64,000 bases of DNA. Source: Symsagittifera roscoffensis (taxonomy: Eukaryota; Xenacoelomorpha; Acoela; Convolutidae). Position 1 is the first letter of the stretch, and each line of letters opens with the position of its first letter. Positions 1 through 11,461 of this stretch are shown one piece after another. The translations under genes were made by a program, and so were the position numbers. The DNA lies in assembly GCF_963678635.1 (NCBI RefSeq), contig NC_087069.1, forward strand, positions 52,648,938 through 52,712,937. Reading direction: 5' to 3'. The notes beneath the pieces are model-generated. The model was not told where the DNA came from. It ran no database searches and saw nothing but the letters and a program-made list of their open reading frames with translations.

Positions 1-308
1 AAACTCAAGTTGAAACTAAAACTGTTGATTAAAACATTGGCTAATGATGAGTTGATAAATTTTACATCTACGATCTAAAATTTATTTGTGGTTGCTCGAA
101 TGAGATAGGGACCAGTTTGAGTTTATATAAGTTATATGAGTTTGTTTCTTTCTGTCTGGGGACCTGCCGTCGTGACCTTGCGAGCTTTATCGTCTGGTAC
201 GAACTTAAACAGAAAGCTGCGGCAAGATTTAGATTTGATGCCTTACATCTGCTGTACAGTTAAAGTTAAACAACTAGTCTTTCTCTATATACATTTCACT
301 ACTTTTTC

Positions 309-420
309 AAGGTAACTCAAGTCAAATTGTCCTATTTTTACTGCTTCTAGAAAGGTAACTCAAGTCAAAATGTCCTATTTTTACAGCTTCTAGAAAGGTA
401 ACTCAAGTCAAAAAGTCCTA
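309..420. repeat. 43-bp tandem repeat, about 2.6 copies
   Basis: Three starts of the same unit lie at 309, 352 and 395, exactly 43 bases apart, with a few substitutions. Each unit contains the string AAGGTAACTC, which matches a 5' splice-site consensus (AAG|GTAACT). An open frame from an ATG at 136 runs to 315 into the first copy, so the repeat could carry alternative donors for an exon in 136-310. This is inference; no transcript evidence is available. Confidence 0.85.
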
Positions 421-514
421 TGATGGTACTAATTACCAAAGAAACTTTGCGGAAAAATTCAGTACAAAAGTTCAATAAGTTTATAATTTCGATTTGAATA
501 TAAGTTTGTTTCAG

Positions 515-637
515 ATCATCAATTACGGCAATGAAGCTTCATTTCCCGGTGGAGAAGGTTGCAAAAATAATTTGGTGTCATTTGCCGAGAAAATAACTCC
601 CAAAGTCTTGTCTGAATATATGACTACTTGCAACAAG
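515..637 (+). CDS. Candidate internal exon, 41 codons, phase 0, unknown protein
   Basis: The open segment is flanked by a good acceptor (TTTGTTTCAG) and a good donor (AAG|GTTAGT). It is 123 bases, 41 codons, with both junctions in phase 0. The predicted peptide contains NYGNEASFPGGEGC and a second cysteine near its end (TTCNK), and base composition is clearly richer in GC than the flanks. No other exon of the gene could be chained with confidence: upstream the only coding-like stretch is 136-310, and downstream DNA to 2.6 kb looks non-coding. I do not recognise the family. The frame also fits a longer ORF that starts at a TTG inside the presumed intron, so the splice model is preferred. Confidence 0.45.
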
Positions 638-2651
638 GTTAGTTACATCACATTTTTAAACCCTGGATTAGTAAAACACTAAATTTCAAACAAAAAATTA
701 CAAAATATGACAGTTTATTGGAGATATAAAACTTCAGTGTTCCCTTATAGGCTTAATAAATTGGTGATGAAAACCTTAAAGAACATTGTGCCAACCTTTT
801 TTAGATCCTAACACTGATTTCATCGTGATTCAAAGAACATTAAAATAGAAGCAGCTATTTTAGCACTTTTTTTCTTCCTAAAAACAATCTGATACCATTT
901 TTTTTTGCGAATGATGAGTGTTATAACGTGCAAAACTTTTAAAATGCAAAACTAGATGAGAGAAAAAATTCAAATAACGCTGCTGGTGCGCTGAAAAAAT
1001 TGAGCTGCATTTCAATCATTTTTACGTTTTTGGATGCATTTCTATACCGAATAAACAGAAAATATCTTTGGAAGGCCTAGCAGTCCGATTTTTGAGATGC
1101 TCAAAGAAGATATGTTTGCTCAAACAAACACTGACTCCGTTGATTTAAATTTTATACTTACTGAAAGATATTGAAGCAGTGTGAACAAAAAATCACATAA
1201 AGGAAGTGTAAGATAAAGTTCAGAACCATAGTCGTTTTTTGAAAACCATAACTTTTTGTTTGACTTAAATTTTGCGCTAAAAAATTGAGTTGTATGCCTT
1301 TTTCAATACACATCATAGAAACTAAAGGGCGGCCAAATCAGTCAGTGTTTTCTTGTTAAGCGGGCTAAACAGCTGATCTTGTTTTTTTAGGGTGAGGAAG
1401 TTCAGTGTTCCCCCTTCCAGAACATTAATGGAATTTTTGTGGACAAAAACCTTATTGTTGGCCGACTGTTGGTTCTGTTTCTTGTGTGAAATAGTATTTC
1501 CTCTAGGACTGGTGTTAGATGAAGCTGCTTTTCAATTTTTCAGCAAAACTTATGTAATTTAACTAATCCGTAACTTTTTAAGAGAATTTTCTTCGAGATA
1601 GGCATTAAAGAGTCACCGAAATTTAGGATAAATTTCAAGTCAAGGAGCTCGATTTTTAAAAAAAAAAACAACAGTAAAGCTTTTGGTGATTTTTTTGCAG
1701 GTTTGCCCTCAATTTTCTAGGTCTCAAGTTTTAGAAATTTTGATGGTTCTCGGAAATATATTTGAAAAAACCTTTCAGTGCAAGTAAATGCAAAGTTAAA
1801 GTTTGGTGACTCTTCATTGCGTTTTGTCGTACAATTACAGTTAATGAGAAAAATAAGAAATTAAATATTTACATCTTCTATCAAAAATTATTTATTCTAT
1901 ACTCGGAACAATGATCCTTAGTGTTGAAAATTGTCAATAATATAAAAAAAGTGTGCAAAAATTACCAAACAAAATGTTCTCCATACGAATATCTCAAATT
2001 AAACTCAAAATATTTCAAAATAAACGAAATAAGTTTAAAGCAGCATAAAAAAGAACTGCGAAAAAAGAAAACATAGAAAACAAACAGGTACTTGTGAAAA
2101 CTGGCTTGGCCAGTTAAAATTTAAAACGCAAAAAACAAAAAAAAATCATATTTATTTTTCTTCATGAGAACATCAAAATTAGAAAGTTCCACCAAATTTT
2201 TAAAAGCTCATTTAACACTTGTATATAAAAACGACAATCCGAAAGACCTAAATATTTACAGACGCATCAATTACGAGGCAAAGTTTCAAGAAACTTTTTA
2301 AAAAACAACTGAATGATTATAAAACCAATCATAGAAATGAAACAAAATTTGGACTCCTAGCATCATGTGCAACAATAGATGCAGAAAGTTCACTCTTTTT
2401 TCAAACCGAGTCATTTCGAAAAGCAATTGATGATATCAAAATTGTTGTGCTATTCCTTCTTCTTTTAAAAACATCTGATTTAATTAAGCAAACGTTTCTA
2501 CAAGTAAAATTGAAAAAATTAGTTTCTCAAAAACTCAAATGGTTTGATGGAAAATTTTGTTAGCAAAAGGCATCAAAAACATTACTGAATTTTGCGGAGT
2601 CAAATTGGATTAATTTTCTCTAAGACAATCCGCAGGGAGTATTTCTGGGTC
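638..2651. other. AT-rich non-coding stretch
   Basis: Homopolymer-rich A/T sequence with stops in all frames at short intervals. No repeat, RNA gene or exon could be supported here. It is probably intron or intergenic DNA. Confidence 0.5.
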
Positions 2652-3948
2652 CTTTTATTGTTCCGACTTTCGATACGAAAGTAACGGAATATTTGTGCTC
2701 GGGGTGGGTTTTTTTCTTCAGACAAAATTCGACTTTTAGAACTAGCCATTTTCGACGGAATTTTTTTTATCATTCACAAGTTATTGTTGTCCTGAGCTTT
2801 AATTTGAAAAATTATTTCACCTGTGATTATTTTTCGTTAAGTTATGAGGGTCTAAAGATTACCATTTTGGCTAATTTGGGACAAATAACGCGCGACATTT
2901 TTCGCGCTATTAATGCGTAAGCGGAGATTTCATCCGTCTCACAAATTGTTCCAAATTGGTTGAACGAAGCTTATTTGCCATAATTGATTTGTTTCAAGGA
3001 ACGAATTCTATCTTTTTGTACTTTATATGGCGTGTGGGGGATGATTTTCATAAAAAGTTTCAATTGTTAGAAAAAAAATTTTCTTTTTATTTTTTTTAAT
3101 TTAATTTTTTTAATGTTATTACTGCTGCTCCATAAACCTTAAAAGGCAGTCGGAACATTCAGGGCTTCGCCCTGATACGAGCAGTCCTGTTTTTGTTTTA
3201 TACATGGATTATATGAACCACCTACTGATAAATATTGCAAAATTGTTCAATACGCTGAATATACAAAAGGAAAAGACCGCTTTTTAAAATTTCTTGGGGT
3301 AGTAATTGATCAAACTTTAATTTATCAATAAGAAACAAAAAGTATGCAAAAATGGCATGTGGTAATAAAACATAACAATCCATCAAAATCCAAAAATTGT
3401 TACTATAAAACAACAAGACTGCTCGTATCAGGGCGAAGCCCTGAATGTTCCGACTGCCTTTTAAGATTTATGGAGCAGTAAAAACCTTAAAAAATTCAAT
3501 GAAATAAAACAAAATCAATTTTTTTTTCTAAAATTTGAAACTTTTTATGAAAATCATCCCCCCACACGCCATATAAAGTACAAAAGGATAGATTTCGCTC
3601 CTTGTAACAAACCAATTATGGCAAATAAGCTTCTTTTAACCAATTTGGAACGATTTCTAAGGCGGATTAAATATCCGCTTACGTGTTAATAGCGCGAATT
3701 ATATCGCGCGTTAATTGTCCCGAATTGGCCAAAATGGCAATCTTTAAGCCCCCGTAACTTTACGAAAAATGATCACAGGTGAAATATCTTTTCAAATTTG
3801 AGCTCAGGACAACAATACCTTTCGAATGATGTAAAAAAATTCGGTCAAAAGTGGCTAGTTAAAAAGTCGAAATTTGTCTGAAGAAAAAAAACCCACGCCG
3901 AGCACAAATATTCCGTTACTTTCTTATCGAAAGTCGGAACAATAAAGG
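2652..3948. mobile_element. Long inverted-repeat (foldback-type) element
   Basis: Two arms of roughly 550 bases (about 2652-3200 and 3400-3948) are inverted copies of each other. Outer ends share TTTATTGTTCCGAC and its complement; inner ends share GACTGCTCGTATCAGGGCG and its complement. The arms contain a conserved segment around CCACACGCCATATAAAGTAC (+ strand in the right arm). The ~200-base loop carries only a short ORF with no recognisable product. Arms differ by scattered substitutions, so this is an old insertion. No clear target duplication was found. A third, one-armed copy lies at 36631-36985. A non-autonomous foldback transposon or terminal-inverted-repeat MITE is the best description; no transposase is present. 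Confidence 0.8.
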
Positions 3949-4712
3949 CTGTTTATAAATGCCATTTATACTAATGAGCTCCTTTACTTAATAAAGTTTT
4001 AAATAATTTTTTTTTCCAATTGACAAAAACTGAGATGGGCTGTAAAAATTTGTTTAACAGTCTGAAACACGATTCTTCTTCAGACTTGATATTAAAAGAT
4101 AGAATGTTTCAATATACTTTGAACGGAAAAAATCACATCATTTTATTAAAAATGACAGAAACTGTTAGAATTTTAAATTTGGTTTGAGAATATAAATAAT
4201 CCAACAAAAACACAAACCTGCGAAAGATCTAAAATATTTTGAAACTAAATTTTGACCTAAAATTTTGTTTGTTAAGCTTCACTTTGGGGAAAAAAATGGC
4301 AATCCATGGAAAAATTACGTGGAATAAGTTTGAGATGGTGTGACGAAAAATCAATTTTTCAAAGTTCTTTTAAAGTTAGGTTAGTGATAATTTCAGTTTC
4401 TTTGTTTTTGCAATTTTCAATAGTAGTTTTCAATTTAAGGTTCCATTGAATAAACAGTTTCTTCTTTAAATACGCTGTGTCATTAACTGCGCTTATGGAT
4501 TGTGTGACCAAATTTTTGCCCTGTAGAAGTCAACCCGGCAGTCACAATTCACGCTAACACTCATTTATAGCAAATCTTTAGTAGTATGAATTTAGACACA
4601 GTCAAGCGAACTTGAAAATAGTCCCTGCTTGCTACCCCTTCAAAAAAACTTTGATATCTAATGTGGTCTTATTAACGCAATACAAAAATATTTCACACAA
4701 TAAACAAATCAG
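3949..4712. other. Non-coding stretch
   Basis: AT-rich sequence with no supported gene, repeat or RNA. It separates the inverted-repeat element from the candidate exons at 4.7-5.5 kb. Confidence 0.45.
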
Positions 4713-4868
4713 ATTGGTTCCTCTGGTTGAACCCAGCGGGTCATTTGATAGCAGTGGAGAAAAAAGGACAAAGAGGAGCTCGGAAGAGGGAGAAAAAGAA
4801 GAAGAGATCACACTGGATGGTCTGGTTCTGGGACTTGGTTTGGGTTATTCGAGCGTGACCAGAAATGG
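4713..4868 (+). CDS. Candidate coding exon, acidic/basic low-complexity segment
   Basis: This stretch is markedly GC-richer than its flanks and stays open in one frame. It encodes a peptide with a Ser/Lys/Glu-rich middle (GEKRTKRSSEEGEKEEE) followed by a Gly/Leu-rich part (LDGLVLGLGLGYSS). An AG precedes it (AAATCAG), with a poor pyrimidine tract, and a GT follows at about 4869. The same strand carries a better exon at 5337-5474, so both may belong to one gene with short introns. The boundaries are uncertain and the family is unknown. Confidence 0.3.
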
Positions 4869-5336
4869 TTATACTTTCTTTGATTACTATTTTTTTGGAT
4901 TCATTTTCATTTAAACTGAAGTTTTGGAGTTTGCCATTGAAACCATAGAAGGTACTCAATTATCGTACAACTTTCTCTGATAAAGAGCAAAAAAGGAAAC
5001 AATTTTTTTTCCAAGGAAAAAGAGCTGGCTGTGTGATCCCATAGTCTGTCCGGTTGGTCTCAAAAGACAACATAACTGAACTAAGACCGGCGGAAAAACT
5101 AATCCTGATTAAATAAATGAATAAATCTAAGTTTCTCTATGAAGATTTTTTGTCAGGTAAAAACAACCCTTAATGACTCAAAATTTTTCTATGATTTATT
5201 TCCTTTTTTAGGAACAACGAGTTTAGATGACTTGAAACCGCAAAGAATATTGATTTTTTTGAATCTTTGCCAATTTTCTTTTGGTAAACTATCGATAGAA
5301 TTTTGTTCACAAAAGAAAAGTGCGTGAACTATGCAG

Positions 5337-5474
5337 ATGGACTCTTTAGGTCTCGCCACCCTGGGCGATGAGCTGTATGTGTTGTTAGAGGATGAGTACC
5401 TCCAGACTAATGGGGATGGGTGGGTGTATCTAAAACCCAGAGAGGGCACAATTGAAGCACATAGATTGAAAAAG
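5337..5474 (+). CDS. Candidate exon, 46 codons, phase 0, unknown protein
   Basis: The segment is preceded by ATGCAG and followed by the strong donor AAG|GTGAGA. It is 138 bases, exactly 46 codons. Local GC is far above background, and the peptide looks like a folded domain (LGDELYVLLEDEYLQ, then GDGWVYLKPREG). An in-frame ATG lies at the first codon and another two codons upstream at 5331, so it could also be the first coding exon. The minus-strand ORF over the same bases is taken to be a shadow because it ignores the splice signals. The product is not recognised. Confidence 0.45.
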
Positions 5475-6189
5475 GTGAGATTGACTTTGTATTGCAGAAA
5501 AAACATAAAATTAACGCAACAAAAAAGAGAATTACCTTGTTTAAATTGCATACACAAAAAAACTAACCAAAGAATTCTTTTAACATATCTATGAAAAAAT
5601 GCTACTCTTACATATTTAATCTTGTATATCAAATCTTAATGTCCTATGGACGCAACGTTTTAACTTTTTTTGCCGAGCACAACCTTGAAGAAAACTTAGA
5701 TCAGAAGTTTTAAGAATCGTTCAGAGCAACCATTGAGCCGAATGTTTAAGAGGCGTTGAGGTAAGCAAGAACTTTCAATCATTCTAAACTCGATTATTTT
5801 CGATTTCTTTCCGAAAAAAGTTCGAAACTTTTAAAGCAAGATGAACTTAATTCAATTTCAAGGCTAGACAGTACCCACCCACCTTTTGTCCAATTTGTTT
5901 TTGCGTTTACAGATTTCTTTCAGTCTGAAACTAGTTAATTAAAAAGAGCAACCTGCATGCTTACAAGAATCAATTTTAAGTAAACTGATTTGCGCTTTGA
6001 AATAACTTGAAATATTTCAAAGCTTGAAAAACTTGTTTGAAAAAAAATGAACCTTTCGCAAACCAAAAGGATTGGTTAAATATTTAAAAAATTTGTAGCT
6101 TCAATAAGAAAAAGATAAAAGTAAATCCAAACTATTTTGGTTTAAGAAATCACTTGAATTTTTTTGTAAAGTTTCATAGTTTGAATATT

Positions 6190-6256
6190 TTGTTTAGAAA
6201 AACTTGAACTGTTTGTGAACTGATACGCTCTGTAAAACAAGTTGAAATATTTTAAA
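6190..6256 (+). repeat. Direct repeat, copy 1 (copy 2 at 7228-7294)
   Basis: 67 consecutive bases are identical between the two sites, about 1,038 bases apart. The second copy ends inside the 37-bp perfect palindrome at 7274-7310, suggesting copying followed by hairpin formation. Confidence 0.85.
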
Positions 6257-7273
6257 GATTCATTGATTAAATAGTTTGATGGAAAAAACTTTTTTGGCGA
6301 AGTGATTTAGTCTAAAAATTACCATGTACTATTTCAAATCTTCATCGTTCGAATGGCTTCAATAGAAGAAATATTGTTTTTTGCCTTCAGATTTTCTTCA
6401 TAAAATAAGTTGATTCATTTTAAAGTATCACAACTAGATTCGATTGCTGAAAAAACACTTGAAAATTTCACAAAAGGATACGGTTTAAGAACAATTCAAA
6501 ACACGGAGGCGAAGCTGAGCTTCACACCACTTGCGATACGCAATAAAGCGCCACAGATCATAAAATAATGTGTCTGAAACCTGAAAAACCTGAATCAATT
6601 CTGTTGAAAAAATCGAACGCTAAAATATCAAGAACAATTTTATTGCAAATTTTAAACAATTCAATTACCTTCAAAAAAATTTAAAGATTTGTTTCGAGCT
6701 TAACTCTATCCATTTATTGTTAAGCCAATAGATAAAAATGATGAGAAAACATTTCAATCGAAAAATTAACAATTAATTTTTGCAAACAAACAATCTACAT
6801 ATCCAACAAAAGCAATCAAATGTGAAAAGCCCTTTTCGCTATTTGTTGTTGTATAAGACAGCAAAAAACAAAACAAAAAAAATTCAAAATTATCAATGCA
6901 AAATTACAAACAATTGCCACAGAAAAACTTGCCGAAAATCTGAAAAAACAACTCTGAAAACCTATGAAAATAGTCCAATTACGTCAAAGATGATGAAAAT
7001 TTTATTTGCAAAGATAAAAGGGCTAGATCACAAAAAAAACATTAAAAAAGGCCTTTAAAGGAAATAAAAAAACACGAAACATTTTTTGTCAAAACTTCAG
7101 CCAGAAAAAAATCACACTCATGGAATTCGTGCATAACTTGGCAGCACTTTCCTTTGCAGACAAAACAGTCGAGTCAAAGGACTGACTGTTTTGTTCCTTT
7201 GCAGACAAAACAGTCGAGTCAAAACAGTTGTTTAGAAAAACTTGAACTGTTTGTGAACTGATACGCTCTGTAA

Positions 7274-7310
7274 AACAAGTTGAAATATTTTAAAAATATT
7301 TCAACTTGTT
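7274..7310. repeat. Perfect 37-bp palindrome
   Basis: The 18 bases AACAAGTTGAAATATTTT are followed by a single A and then by their exact reverse complement. The left half comes from the direct repeat also found at 6190-6256; the right half is its inverted copy. Confidence 0.9.
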
Positions 7311-7317
7311 GGCAAGT

Positions 7318-7388
7318 CTGATGGCAAGTCTTCTATTGCAGTTTATCTGAGAGATAGCTCTAGTTAAATTAATGGCTTGTCTCGTTTG
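7318..7388 (+). repeat. Direct repeat, copy 1 (copy 2 at 7931-8001)
   Basis: About 71 bases starting CTGATGGCAAGTC are repeated 613 bases downstream with about two substitutions. Part of a patchwork of short duplications in 6.2-8.0 kb. Confidence 0.8.
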
Positions 7389-8698
7389 CAAAGTAAATCT
7401 TGAAAATTATCATTTTTTTGACATATTGAAACAATACGTTAAATCATCAGCTTCAGTCGATTTCAAATAAATTTGCTCAAACCTAAACACACTTAACTAA
7501 TTAAAATTCAAACTAGTTTTACTCACTTCAAAAAAAAAATCGAAAACCATGCATCAAAAAATAATAATTTTTTTTCCAACAGAAAATTTTGGCGCCCATA
7601 AAAACCAGAAAACCATGAACCATATATATCCTCATGAAAATGAAGATAAAAAACTATTTGAGAAGTTTACCGAAAAATAAAAAAAATAAGCTGGCAAAAA
7701 TTGGGTCGAAATTAATAAAGCCGCCAAAAAAGTTAATTCACCTGTAAAAGAATTATTATTTCACTCAGTGAAGCTAGCTGTTGAATTACAGCTGTTAGAC
7801 GTGTAAGTTGAGTAGAGTGTGTAGAACATCTGACAAAAACATGAGGCAACGATTTCCAGTCACAAAATTGAAAAGACTAGCAAGTTCATTTTTCGTCGTC
7901 TTAGTTTTTTTACTCTTCCCTAAGTCAGCTCTGATGGCAAGTCTTCTATTGCAGTTTATCTGAGAGATAGCTCTAATTAAATTATTGGCTTGTCTCGTTT
8001 GATAAAAATAGTTGATATTGTGTACCACCGCAAACGAAAAAATCTGTATCAAATTTGAATACGATTTGTTTTTCTAGTCCTTTATTCGGCACATATGACC
8101 ATATACTTTCATTCAATTCTGACTTATGGTGTACGGCAAATACTAAAGTTTTCAATCAATTTGAAATATATGGGTCATAGCATGAAAAATTGTTTGACTT
8201 GCATTTTTGTCAACTCGGGTTTTGAAAGTGGTTAGTTTTTGGTCAAGATAAATGAATGTAGTAACGACTATTATACGGGTCTTGGTGATTTTTTAATCTT
8301 TTTTTTAAATATAAAATATTAACAAGCTCCAATAACAACAGAATTGCATTCATACATATTAACTCCTTTATCAACGCACTTTAGTATATACGCACATTTC
8401 GAGTTCAATTGATATTCATCTGCTAAAACTTGGGTAATCATCACTCTTCAAATACGAACGTGGCAATGCCGTAAAAGAACGTGAATAATTTCTAGTTCCG
8501 AAATTGGATTTAAAAACTTAGATTTCCAGACAGAGGAATAAAAAAATTACCTTTTGATCCAGTTTTCTTGGAGTGAGTTAAAATTTTTGTAGTGCCAGTG
8601 ATTTATTCTGCAAAAAATTCAAAGAGCTTAAAGGGCATCTATTTTTTCTTTGAATTTCGAAAATTGAGATTTTTTCAACAGTTTTTTTAAGATTGTTT

Positions 8699-9118
8699 CA
8701 GGGGCGGATCTAGGATTTTCTTCTCGGGGGGGGGGGGGGGGGGGGTTCTTTTTTGACAACCTTTTTTTTAGGTCGACCAAATTGATTTTTACAGCTCTAC
8801 TAAAGCACTGCTTTGGCCCTATTCTGGGCAATTTTTCTGCGCCGCAGGCAAATTTTTGAAAAAACAGTGAAAAAAGCCATTTTTGGGCAGGTTTTGAAAA
8901 ATTTTTACAAAAAATCGCGTTTTTTTTTGGCGCGCGCTCCCCCTCAAAGTTAGTATGTATTGGCGCCGAAGGCGCCTTCAGAAAAGTTTTTGGGTCGGTC
9001 GGCTAAAAATGGATTTCTGAAAAAGTATCAAAGGGGGGACTCTTTGGGTCGGCAGGGGGTCGAATCCCTGAGGGGGGGGGGGGTGCGTACGACCTCCCTC
9101 CCCCTAAATCCGCCCCTG
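8699..9118. mobile_element. hAT-type MITE, 420 bp, with 8-bp target duplication
   Basis: The element starts CAGGGGCGGATCTAGG and ends with the complement of CAGGGGCGGATTTAGG, a 16-base terminal inverted repeat with one mismatch. It is flanked on both sides by the direct repeat GATTGTTT (8691-8698 and 9119-9126), the 8-bp target duplication expected of hAT transposons. The interior has no transposase; it contains two long G runs (about 8726-8745 and 9072-9083) and the palindrome GGCGCC-GAA-GGCGCC (8962-8976). ORFs through it (8628-8831 minus, 8960-9178 plus) are composition artefacts. CAGGGGCGGATC-type ends are, from general knowledge, common among invertebrate non-autonomous DNA elements. Confidence 0.92.
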
Positions 9119-9494
9119 GATTGTTTACTTGCGTTCATAACTCTTTTCCAACGGTCAGTTGGCTATGTTACGAAATAATGAGTTATTAAAACGAAACAAA
9201 AATTTTAGATAGTGTTTTTTTCTCAGCTACCATTCAGGAAGGTATCCTTATAGAAGTAAGAATATATATTTTGAAAAGATTATTTCAACAGTTTTATTGA
9301 TTGATAACGTTTGTATAGGTCAATTTTTTGTTTTTAGCTTGAAAATTTTTTTCAGAAAGAGAGCTTTTAAGAGCATGTTCAATTTATCGACTGTTTAGAA
9401 GACAAACAAAAACTCAGATTTGTTCAATGAAGGAAGTGCATGTTGCCGGACCTTTTTTTTAAATTGAAAATTGAAGAAAATTTTCTGATTTTAG

Positions 9495-9716
9495 ATGACA
9501 AACGCGGGTGAAGAAAACTGGAAGCTGAATGGAAATTCGGATGTAGGAGATATTCAGCTAGAAAAGGAAATAAATAACCTTGAAAACGAAAAAATAAAAG
9601 AATTAGAGCGCGAAGGCAATGAGAATGGAGGAAGATTACGACAATCTGGATTCAGTTTTGTCATTGCAATCTTTTGCTATGTTTTAAAGTGTTTAGTAAT
9701 GTTTTTGTTGCCCTAA
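9495..9716 (+). CDS. Candidate exon: coiled-coil then hydrophobic tail, unknown
   Basis: An ATG follows directly on a strong acceptor-like string (TTTTCTGATTTTAG). The 73-codon frame encodes a hydrophilic N-terminus, a heptad-like charged stretch at residues ~21-43 (IQLEKEINNLENEKIKELER) and a hydrophobic stretch at residues ~51-72 that could be a membrane anchor. Further signals on the same strand suggest a spliced gene: a donor-like CAG|GTAACA at 9800/9801 and a candidate terminal exon at 10079. The 3' boundary here is not certain; the hydrophobic end could be read-through into an intron. The family is unknown. Confidence 0.35.
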   Translation: MTNAGEENWKLNGNSDVGDIQLEKEINNLENEKIKELEREGNENGGRLRQSGFSFVIAIFCYVLKCLVMFLLP

Positions 9717-10078
9717 TAACGAGAATTATTGGTTCGCATTCGAACGAATGTGCTATTAAAACTGTTACCAGCTGGTCACTGTGCTGAAGCGGCAAAGCAG
9801 GTAACAGTTAGATCAGGTTATTATGTGTACCTAATTATTTGTAAGGAATTCCCTGTTGCTAAAATTTTGCATATGTGTTTCAATCGGTATTACAAAAAAT
9901 TTAAACTCATTTCATAATTTAGGTTATTTAAATTTTAATAAAAATAGACAACCACCTTTTTCTTCACCAGTGAGTTTTTTCAGACATAAAGCGTACGAAG
10001 AACATCATGAGAAAACTATAGAATAATCTAAGAGCATACCATGGCACAACATCGTTTCCTTTTTTGCCAATAAAACAG

Positions 10079-10317
10079 AATATGTGAGATTTTATGCTTT
10101 ATTTAATAAACTTGGGTTCTCGACATTACGAGGACAAACTGTGCTTTTAGGGAATGAAAGCGTTTTCCGCAACAAGGATTTTCCCTTTGTTCTTCTTTCG
10201 TTATCTCATTGTTCCGATAAAAATTTCACATGTTTAAAGACTTGGGTCTCTGGAATCCAAGAACATGCAGAAACAAAACTGTGCGCCTATCCAGTGCTCA
10301 GTTTGATCTCGTATTGA
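10079..10317 (+). CDS. Candidate terminal exon, 78 residues, unknown protein
   Basis: The segment follows a strong pyrimidine tract and acceptor (TTTCCTTTTTTGCCAATAAAACAG) and stays open for two bases plus 79 codons to a TGA at 10315. It encodes a Leu/Phe-rich protein end with three cysteines (HCSDKNFTC and KLCAYP). GC is higher than in the flanks. It would join an upstream exon ending in phase 1, which I could not identify with certainty; 9495-9716 is the nearest candidate. A palindromic MITE begins 45 bases after the stop codon. Function unknown. Confidence 0.4.
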
Positions 10318-10361
10318 GAAAAAAACAAATATTTAGAAACAAAGCTGAGTAAAAAAAACTC

Positions 10362-11286
10362 CCCGTGTTGACCAAAACTTCTTATCATACAATTTTCATA
10401 TATGAGAAATTTCTTGTCATACAATTTCATACAATTCCATACGTACAGAAAATTTTATGAAAACTCTATGATAAGCATTTTTCCATATATGAAAATTGCA
10501 TGATAGGTGTTTTCCATAAACCAAAAGTTTTGATTTTTTCTTTCTGAATTTAGTTTCTGAAAAATTTTCGGTTGTGTTTGCAACCGAACACAAGTGACAA
10601 AGACCTTGGTTACTCATAACACCAAAGGTTGGACGGTCTTGCTTTTACAATGCGTAGAAAACGACCTGAATTAGGCTGTCTTTCACAATTAATATAACAA
10701 AAGTAACAAACTTTTCTTTTTTGGCAAAATTTTTTAATGATGATTATTTCAAATTTGTGAATTTCAAATTATCAGACATTGATCAAGGCATACATTAACA
10801 CACCATACAAAAGAAATAGGAATTTTCAGCGTTTTCGAAAAAAAAAATTTAAGTGAAAAGAAAATACAAGCCAATTTTATCGTACCCAGGACTACGTTAT
10901 GCACACAAAATATTAAATTTTGCATGCAAAATTTTTTTTTCGAAAAATGTTTGTTTGCGTTCGAAATTCGATTTACGGTTGAAAAAAAACATAAAATTTT
11001 TTGGGCCAAATTTGCAAAATTAATTTTGTGTCGCCATCAAAAAAATGCCAGTCATACAATTTCCATATATGGGAATTGTATGATAAGCATTTTTTCAAAA
11101 AACGAAATCCTCAGTTTTTTATCACCAGACTGTTTTATTAGAATCGAACAGCCACAGAAATAAGTTTATACCAGTTTTCAACCATTTTTAGAAATTGTAT
11201 GAAAATTGAATGACAAGCAATTTTCCACACACTTGATGTATGGAATTGTATGATAAGCATTTTTGGTGTATGGAGGTCAACCCGGG
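10362..11286. mobile_element. Palindromic MITE, copy 1
   Basis: The interval is bounded by CCCGTGTTGACC on the left and GGTCAACCCGGG on the right, an inverted pair. Inside are many imperfect palindromic modules built on CATACAATTCCATA / TGGAATTGTATGATAAGCA. A segment around TATCGTACCCAGGACTACG at ~10876 recurs in reverse orientation at ~49080, where a second copy (48591-49652) is inserted. Neither copy contains a transposase. The short ORFs on both strands (10417-10617, 10764-11009, 10924-11163) are by-products of the palindromic sequence. The class is unclear: ends resemble neither the hAT element here nor a named family I can recall. Confidence 0.8.
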
Positions 11287-11461
11287 TCTATAACAATTCA
11301 ATTATTGTATTGCGTAATTTATCTGTAACGTTTTTGCGTAATTCTAATGCGTAACTGTAATGCTGTTTCGTCATACACTCTTTCTTTTGAACAGCCCATT
11401 GATTGACGTATGATGTCAATCATGCCTGGCACCACTCAGCCCTACAATGACTACTTGGAAC

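Larger units (their letters stand above)
5475..8698. other. Non-coding DNA with small dispersed duplications
   Basis: No gene could be supported. The interval holds three local duplications: 67 identical bases at 6190-6256 and 7228-7294; a ~26-base motif (GCAGACAAAACAGTCGAGTC) starting near 7151 and 7196; and ~71 near-identical bases at 7318-7388 and 7931-8001. A perfect 18+1+18 palindrome lies at 7274-7310. ORFs at 6780-7058 (+) and 7795-8052 (-) have Lys/Asn-rich random-looking composition and are not called. Confidence 0.5.

Noticed and set aside
8628-9178. ORFs with proline/glycine runs
   Set aside because: They are translations of the G runs of the hAT MITE and cross its boundary.
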